A stretch of DNA of 64,000 bases from PHAA01 sp040217755 (GTDB taxonomy: Bacteria; Bacillota; Syntrophomonadia; Syntrophomonadales; Syntrophomonadaceae), in contig JBEHWJ010000001.1 in NCBI GenBank assembly GCA_040217755.1, positions 62,001-126,000 of the forward strand. Direction: 5' to 3'. The translations under genes and the position numbers were made by a program. Shown here one piece after another: positions 60,167 to 64,000 of the stretch. Under the pieces are notes generated by a model. That model saw only the letters and a program-made list of their open reading frames with translations, did no database searches and was not told the origin of the DNA. How positions within the stretch are numbered: position 1 is the first letter of the stretch; each line of letters starts with the position of its first letter.

Positions 60167-60594
60167 TTATCCAAACTGCCGCTGCAGTTCCTCGAAGGCT
60201 CCCTTTCTGGCCTTTATGCATAACAGACGTTCTTGCTCTACTCGATTCCTAACTATTGCTAACTGTGCATTAGCGGATTCCTTGGCAATCCTTTGCCTTG
60301 TTAATTCTTCTTTCCCCATATTTGCGGTGATTTTAGCCTCACTCTCTGCCACCATTTGTGCTCGCTTTATTTCACCTTGTTTGATAATTTCATTTACCAT
60401 GGCGGATTGTGCGGGTCATAGATTTAGTATCTAATCCTGTTATGCCCATAGTTAAAGGCTTCTTTTACCGTCGCGGCAGTTTTTGCCGCCCATTGCTCCA
60501 GCGTTTCAAGGTCTTTTTCTGCTCCAGTAATGCTAAATCGCAGATTGGCCACAATTTTATTCATTGAAGCTTCGTCTATGCCTACGCTGATTAC
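60167..60594 (-). pseudogene. Paralog C of the coiled-coil family with two frameshifts
   Basis: Three minus-strand segments in different frames line up with paralog A: a 5' part (60594-60424: MNKIVANLRFSITGAEKDLE, then AAKTAATVKEAFN), a middle part (MGITGLDTKSMTRTIR) and an open 77-residue 3' part starting at 60400 (VAESEAKITANMGKEELTR, AKESANAQLAIVRNR, ending FEELQRQFG). Removing one base near 60459 and one near 60401 would join them. The likely start codon at 60592-60594 reads GTA, perhaps a mutated GTG behind AGGAAG. The 77-residue part alone has no ribosome-binding site. It carries the most complete C-terminal half of the family. Confidence 0.6.
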
Positions 60595-60686
60595 CTGCTT
60601 CCTATATAAAAAAAGAAAACGGGGATTCCCGCTTTTGATTGAGTTCCTTTATTTGATTCATTAATCCTTCCAGGTCTTTTCTAATA

Positions 60687-60812
60687 TCACATTCCCATAA
60701 ACCGAATATTGACACTGTATTCTTTCCCGCAGGCTTGGCATATTTTAGTTACCGTGCCGATCACTTCCTGGTTAAGTATGCGCCCCTCAATTAATCGTTG
60801 AGATTGGATCAT
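60687..60812 (-). pseudogene. Remnant of a small zinc-finger-like gene
   Basis: A 41-codon frame (ATG at 60812) ends in CQACGKEYSV, a CxxC knuckle. A second frame on the same strand continues with ECDIRKDLEGLMNQIKELNQ and stops at 60602-60604, so a single base change could join them into about 70 residues. No ribosome-binding site is visible; it begins 5 bases after the stop of the upstream gene. The evidence is weak. Confidence 0.3.
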
Positions 60813-60817
60813 TTTAC

Positions 60818-61258
60818 TTATTTGGCAAGCGTGAGTCTTTGCCCTTTATCCGACACCTTATATAATCTTTCGGCTATCTCACCGGTCGGCTTAGTCTCGG
60901 CAATTTTCTCGCAAATAGATGCTATTCTGTAAATAGTAGCTGCATCGGGATTGCCGCTCAATATCGTGTCTGCCTTATCGAGGGCCACGATAAAATCGCC
61001 CTGATTATATGCCGCCTCAACATCTGCGATTCCGAAGGTTTTGGATACGATCTCCTTGGATTGTTCCAGTTTTATTTGCTGACGCCTTAACTCTTGCAAT
61101 TCGAGTTTGTTCTGTCGGTCCAGTAAACGCGCCTGTCGTTCCAATCGTTCTATGCGCGCCTTTTCTTCCGGCGGCTGCATGGTGGATGATTCAAACCATA
61201 AGAATAGGGCAAGTCCGCAGATCAATATAACCAAAGATATCTTGATATCCAATCGCAT
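60818..61258 (-). CDS. Membrane-anchored coiled-coil protein of unknown function
   Basis: A 146-residue protein: an N-terminal membrane helix (about 6-25, ISLVILICGLALFLWF), then a highly charged coiled coil (about 32-70, EEKARIERLERQARLLDRQN, rich in Arg, Glu, Gln) and a helical, TPR-like C-terminal part (AAYNQGDFIVALDKADTILSG, then ATIYRIASICEKIAE). The fold suggests a bitopic protein with a scaffold role inside or outside the membrane. I do not recognise the family. The ribosome-binding site GGGGGGATGG is strong. AT-richer than the flanking housekeeping genes. Confidence 0.7.
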   Translation of the reverse strand: MRLDIKISLVILICGLALFLWFESSTMQPPEEKARIERLERQARLLDRQNKLELQELRRQQIKLEQSKEIVSKTFGIADVEAAYNQGDFIVALDKADTILSGNPDAATIYRIASICEKIAETKPTGEIAERLYKVSDKGQRLTLAK

Positions 61259-61317
61259 ATTGCCATCCCCCCTTTTATAGTCATCTTATGCCAAAAGGGA
61301 AGATTTTACAACTTGTC

Positions 61318-61563
61318 CTATCCCAACTGCTGCTGCAGTTTCTCGAAGGCTTCCTCGAAGGTCAGTTCCTCGACCTCCTGATCATCTTCGAAGGTGGCCC
61401 CGGCCAGGCGCGCCTGCAACTTGAATTCCTCGTTGGCCGCTTGCAGTATAGCTTCGCCTTGGGCAACGGTGAACCGGGCAACCTCGCGGGGAGTGAAGCC
61501 GATCAGACATAACCGGGCTATCAGGCTTGCCCACGCGCCGGCCTCAGATTCGACTTCGGTCAT
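61318..61563 (-). CDS. Small hypothetical protein, helical
   Basis: An 81-residue, acidic, helical protein: WASLIARLCLIGFTPREVARF, then AQGEAILQAANEEFKLQAR and a C-terminal EEAFEKLQQQLG. The ending resembles the FEELQRQFG and LERQFG endings of the decayed family at 58747-60594, so it may be a distant relative. Its style recalls small phage tail or assembly proteins, but I cannot support that. A ribosome-binding site AGGAGG lies about 28 bases upstream inside a hairpin (61565-61600) rather than next to the ATG. Confidence 0.5.
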   Translation of the reverse strand: MTEVESEAGAWASLIARLCLIGFTPREVARFTVAQGEAILQAANEEFKLQARLAGATFEDDQEVEELTFEEAFEKLQQQLG

Positions 61564-61564
61564 G

Positions 61565-61600
61565 TGGGAGGTCGGCTACCCAACTAATGGGTGGCCTCCT
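61565..61600 (-). promoter_or_regulatory. Hairpin sequestering a ribosome-binding site
   Basis: On the minus strand GGAGG, GGC and ACCC on one side can pair with GGGT, GCC and CCTCC on the other around a short AT-rich loop, hiding the AGGAGG at about 61592-61597. It lies directly before the ATG at 61563. The plus strand can form the same hairpin, so orientation is uncertain. Confidence 0.35.
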
Positions 61601-61767
61601 ACCCGATTCTGAGACATAGGTTTTTCAGATAATCAAGGGTTTATGTGATGGGTTTATCTGGTGCCGGCTATTATATCGGGATCAACTCGTCGAATTTTAT
61701 CGCGGTAGATCATTAAGGAATATCCCCACAGCGAACAGCGGCATCAGGAAAAATTTTTACCAGGGTA

Positions 61768-61796
61768 TTGATTTCATCGCCATGGGCAAATATAAT
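61768..61796 (+). promoter_or_regulatory. Sigma-A promoter of the sdpR-sdpI-type operon
   Basis: TTGATT (61768-61773), a 17-base spacer and a perfect TATAAT (61791-61796). Confidence 0.8.
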
Positions 61797-61808
61797 GCAA
61801 TTAGATGT

Positions 61809-61824
61809 TTAGATAACTATCTAA
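61809..61824 (+). promoter_or_regulatory. Operator: TTAGATA-AC-TATCTAA
   Basis: A perfect inverted repeat with 7-bp arms, just downstream of the predicted start of transcription. A preceding TTAGAT (61801-61806) adds a third half-site. The size and position fit autorepression by the ArsR-type protein encoded next. Confidence 0.75.
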
Positions 61825-61846
61825 CAATTTTGGTAAGGGGGTGCTG

Positions 61847-62146
61847 GTGACGACCTTCAATCAAGCTTTCAAAGCGTTATCCGATGCCAGTCGCCGTCAC
61901 ATACTGAAGTTGCTGCAGGAGGGAGACATGACCGCCGGTGACATCGCCAGCCACTTCGATATGACCAAGCCCAGTATCTCGCATCATTTGAATATCCTCA
62001 AGCAGGCCGATCTGGTCCAGGACGTCAGGAAAGGGCAGAACATATACTATTCTTTGAATACCACCGTGTTCCAGGAGTTGATCGGTTGGTTTTATGATCT
62101 GATGGGGGTGGCAGGGGAGCCGGAAGAGAACTCGAAACCCAAGTAA
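61847..62146 (+). CDS. sdpR: ArsR-family autorepressor (SdpR-like)
   Basis: A 99-residue winged-helix repressor. The pattern FNQAFKALSDASRRHILKLL, ITAGDIASHF-like helix 2-3 region (MTAGDIASHFDMTKPSISHH) and the wing VQDVRKGQNIYYSLN are those of ArsR/SdpR regulators. There are no Cys residues for metal binding, which agrees with SdpR-type rather than ArsR/SmtB metal sensors. In B. subtilis SdpR represses sdpRI until SdpI captures it at the membrane. GTG 61847 is 6 bases from AAGGGGG; the GTG at 61841 is too close. Confidence 0.88.
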   Translation: MTTFNQAFKALSDASRRHILKLLQEGDMTAGDIASHFDMTKPSISHHLNILKQADLVQDVRKGQNIYYSLNTTVFQELIGWFYDLMGVAGEPEENSKPK

Positions 62147-62208
62147 TCTTGCCCCGAATGTAAGTTCATAATTCATAAGGGGAAAATATTATGGAGGAGG
62201 AGATCCGG

Positions 62209-62892
62209 ATGGACCGGAAAAAAGAAACCACCTACCGCTTGAACTGGGATAATCTTAAGAGCGAATGGCCCATATGGACAGTGATGGCCGGGCTGCTGCT
62301 AACCGCCGTTCTGGTTTATCCGCACCTGCCGGAACAGGTGCCCAGCCACTGGAATCTGCAGGGGGAAGTGGACGATTATCAGGGTCGTTTCTTTGGAGCC
62401 TTCTTTTTTCCCCTGATGACTGTCGGCCTCTACCTGCTGATGCTGGTCCTGCCCCTGATCGACCCCAGACGGGACAACTACGCTAGATTCCGCGGCGCCT
62501 ACACCTTCCTGCGCTGGGGATTTGTGATATTCATGGCCATCCTGTATGGAGTAACGATTGCGGTAGCGCTGGGATACGGGATGGATGTAGGCTGGGTGGT
62601 GAAGGCCATGGTGGCCGGGTTGTTCATCATAATCGGCAACTATATGGGTCAGTTCCGGCATAATTATTTCGTCGGTATCAAAACCCCCTGGACCCTGGCC
62701 AATGAAGAGGTCTGGCAGCGGACCCACCGGATGGGAGGCAAGCTCTGGGTGATATGCGGACTGGTATGCCTGGCGGTATCCCCCTTCAATACGACCTGGG
62801 CCGCGGTGGTGTTTTTCGGGGCCATCATGGTGATGGCCATCGTACCCATAGTTTATTCCTACCTGATCTTCGCCCGTCTGCAGCCGCATTGA
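62209..62892 (+). CDS. sdpI: SdpI-family immunity/sensor membrane protein
   Basis: About 227 residues with six predicted helices. An N-terminal DUF1648 region (YPHLPEQVPSHWNLQGEVDD near residue 38) is followed by the SdpI domain (GNYMGQFRHNYFVGIKTPWT near 148, then EVWQRTHRMGGKLWV). In B. subtilis SdpI gives immunity to the SdpC toxin and sequesters SdpR. No toxin gene (sdpC) or sdpAB is present here. Two starts are possible: ATG 62191 behind AAGGGG and ATG 62209 behind GGAGGAG; the second has the stronger site. Confidence 0.9.
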   Translation: MDRKKETTYRLNWDNLKSEWPIWTVMAGLLLTAVLVYPHLPEQVPSHWNLQGEVDDYQGRFFGAFFFPLMTVGLYLLMLVLPLIDPRRDNYARFRGAYTFLRWGFVIFMAILYGVTIAVALGYGMDVGWVVKAMVAGLFIIIGNYMGQFRHNYFVGIKTPWTLANEEVWQRTHRMGGKLWVICGLVCLAVSPFNTTWAAVVFFGAIMVMAIVPIVYSYLIFARLQPH

Positions 62893-62936
62893 AACCGGCA
62901 GCGGAGTTTAGGCGAATATTCTCGGCAAAATAAAAT

Positions 62937-62980
62937 GGGGAAGTCTGACCCGATCACGGGGATGGGGCGGCTTCCCCTTC
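62937..62980 (+). terminator. Possible terminator after the sdpI-type gene
   Basis: GGGGAAG pairs with CTTCCCC around a long 27-base loop, followed by TTCGTGTTG. The T run is poor. Confidence 0.4.
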
Positions 62981-63008
62981 GTGTTGCTTGATGGGTCGGA
63001 TTAATCGG

Positions 63009-63236
63009 CTACTTTTCCCGCTTCTTGCGGTCGTGGGCTTCATCCTGGATTTCATGGCGCATGGCGTCCAATGCATCGTTGCGGCGTTCGTTCTTGGCCT
63101 TGAGATCCTTCTTCTTCTTTTTGTCCGGGGTGCCGGCTATCACTTCTTCGGCCGCTTCGATATTGCGCAGGGTATTGTCGATGTTACTTTGTATGCGTTC
63201 CACGTTGTCGCTGCGGTCATCGGGGTTATGGTTCAT
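63009..63236 (-). CDS. tlp: Small acid-soluble spore protein Tlp
   Basis: A 75-residue, highly charged, all-helical protein matching Tlp, a minor acid-soluble spore protein made in the forespore. Signature NPDDRSDNVERIQ at the N-terminus, NIEAAEEVIAG in the middle, and the basic/acidic KNERRNDALDAMRHEIQDEA ending. A run of Lys (DKKKKKDLKAK) separates the helices. AAGGAGAG ribosome-binding site. It is a direct sign of a spore-former. Confidence 0.9.
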   Translation of the reverse strand: MNHNPDDRSDNVERIQSNIDNTLRNIEAAEEVIAGTPDKKKKKDLKAKNERRNDALDAMRHEIQDEAHDRKKREK

Positions 63237-63334
63237 CTTCAGCTCTCCTTTGATTGTAAGTGATTGATTCGCTAATATTGTTTGAAATCTGCCGGTTTTT
63301 ATTCATTGGCAGATTAACGGAGAACCAGGCGATA

Positions 63335-64000
63335 CTAAGCGGGATGGCCGGGTAGAGGGCAGGGGAGGACCTTCTGCACGATCAGGCTCACACCTTCCCC
63401 GCGCCGGTGTATCTTGCCGCAGGCCAGCAGGGGGCCGGGGCGGGGACCGAATATACAGGCCCCGTATTTCATATATACGTCTTCGAACATGGTTGCATCG
63501 ATCATGCCAAATTCATCTTCCAGGGAGAAGAAGACGGTTATCTTGCCGCTGCGGGTCGGGGGCCGGTGGGGATGCAGCAATAAGCCGGCGGCCCCAACCG
63601 TCATCCCCGAAGCGCAATCCTGCAAGTCGCGGCTGGATTTGAACCCATTCTCCTTGAGGATCGGCCGCCAGGCGGCCAGGGGATGCTCCCCTACATACAA
63701 TCCCAACAGATCGTACTCCCAGCTGCGCTTCTCGGCGGGGCTAAAATCCTCCCCGGCGGGAATGGACTGTTCCTCGAAGAGCAGGGCGGTGGCGCTCTCC
63801 CGGGCCTGCCTTTTTTCCAGGTAATAATAGAGTTGGCTTAACAGGAAGCGCCGGTGGCTGCATAAACTGTCCAGGGCCCCGCAGCGCACCAGGCTCTCCA
63901 GGCTATCCCGGGGGACGGTAGTGCGGACCACGAAATCCAGGGGGGAAGCATAAGCGGCCTGTTCCCGGGCAGCTATGATCGATTCCAGGGAAGCACCGCT
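63335..64000 (-). CDS. DNA polymerase III alpha subunit, C-terminal part (partial)
   Basis: Only the C-terminal roughly 222 residues are in the window; the gene runs off the right edge. The frame is open from base 64000. It starts in the helix-hairpin-helix region (SGASLESIIAAREQA, SPLDFVVR, LESLVRCGALD), typical of DnaE-type polymerases, and ends with an OB-fold (ITVFFSLEDEFGMIDATMF, then LLACGKIHRRGEGVSLIV). This layout fits DnaE or the error-prone DnaE2/ImuC form; the short, OB-containing tail after HhH makes DnaE2 likely but the catalytic part is outside. A GTG at 63931 is internal and not a real start. Confidence 0.85.
   Translation of the reverse strand, partial: SGASLESIIAAREQAAYASPLDFVVRTTVPRDSLESLVRCGALDSLCSHRRFLLSQLYYYLEKRQARESATALLFEEQSIPAGEDFSPAEKRSWEYDLLGLYVGEHPLAAWRPILKENGFKSSRDLQDCASGMTVGAAGLLLHPHRPPTRSGKITVFFSLEDEFGMIDATMFEDVYMKYGACIFGPRPGPLLACGKIHRRGEGVSLIVQKVLPCPLPGHPA

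Noticed and set aside
1..64000. CRISPR array, tRNA or rRNA genes, integrase or attachment sites
   Set aside because: No regularly spaced repeats beyond the 3 x 9-bp run, no cloverleaf or rRNA-like sequence and no recombinase or transposase coding region were seen.

Overview
The window looks like chromosome from a spore-forming, Gram-positive anaerobe of the class Clostridia, probably near the Syntrophomonadales or Peptococcales; that placement is inferred from gene content and order, and no marker gene was compared. The evidence is a set of sporulation and Firmicutes regulatory genes (spoVS, spoVK, tlp, remA, ricA, ymdB, hfq), a PASTA-kinase/PP2C pair, a GlnA without an adenylylation context, and the Firmicutes-type orders miaB-ricA-mutS-mutL-miaA-hfq and spoVK-ynbB-glnA. 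Base composition is moderately GC-rich by eye, with an AT-richer stretch at about 59,000-61,300. Strong Shine-Dalgarno sequences and frequent TTG/GTG starts are typical of such a genome.

Layout. 1-5,950: ymdB, spoVS (with a sigma-H-like promoter), a membrane dipeptidase, a PHP phosphoesterase, a LysM-NlpC/P60 wall hydrolase, and small genes including a divergent uracil-DNA-glycosylase-like protein. 6,041-11,950: a calcium P-type ATPase, then a minus-strand metal-uptake cluster (znuA-znuC-znuB-zur) headed by a perfect 22-bp palindrome that is probably the Zur operator. 12,000-28,940: a housekeeping run: yicC, remA, gmk, rpoZ, coaBC, metK, then priA, def, fmt, DUF116, yugP-like peptidase, rsmB, rlmN, PP2C phosphatase, prkC, rsgA, rpe. 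28,981-44,671: miaB, ricA, mutS, a hydantoinase-like and a histone-deacetylase-like gene placed between mutS and mutL, a methyltransferase, miaA, hfq, spoVK, ynbB-like, DUF456, glnA. 44,689-58,460: lexA, a glycolate/lactate dehydrogenase pair (glcD, glcF) divergent from a LarA-family racemase gene, murB, a B12-radical SAM gene, psd, pssA, NUDIX, sirtuin, thioesterase, degV, lemA and a TPM-domain gene.

58,477-61,846 is the accessory part. The 5' piece of a group IIC intron sits directly after a rho-independent terminator. It abuts decayed members of a small paralogous coiled-coil family (three recognisable copies, one with an in-frame amber codon, one a 5' fragment, one with two frameshifts), a frameshifted PH-like gene, a TM2-like membrane gene and unrecognised small genes. 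An sdpR-sdpI-type autorepressor/immunity operon with a textbook promoter-operator follows, then the spore protein gene tlp and the 3' part of a DnaE-type polymerase running off the right edge.

The best leads for something undescribed are the decayed paralog family next to the intron, the hydantoinase/deacetylase pair embedded in the mismatch-repair operon, the nested inverted-repeat element at 12,134-12,295, the 181-bp element with 12-bp inverted ends at 55,212-55,392, and the hairpin separating the ribosome-binding site from the remA start. No CRISPR array, tRNA, rRNA, intact transposase gene or prophage was seen.
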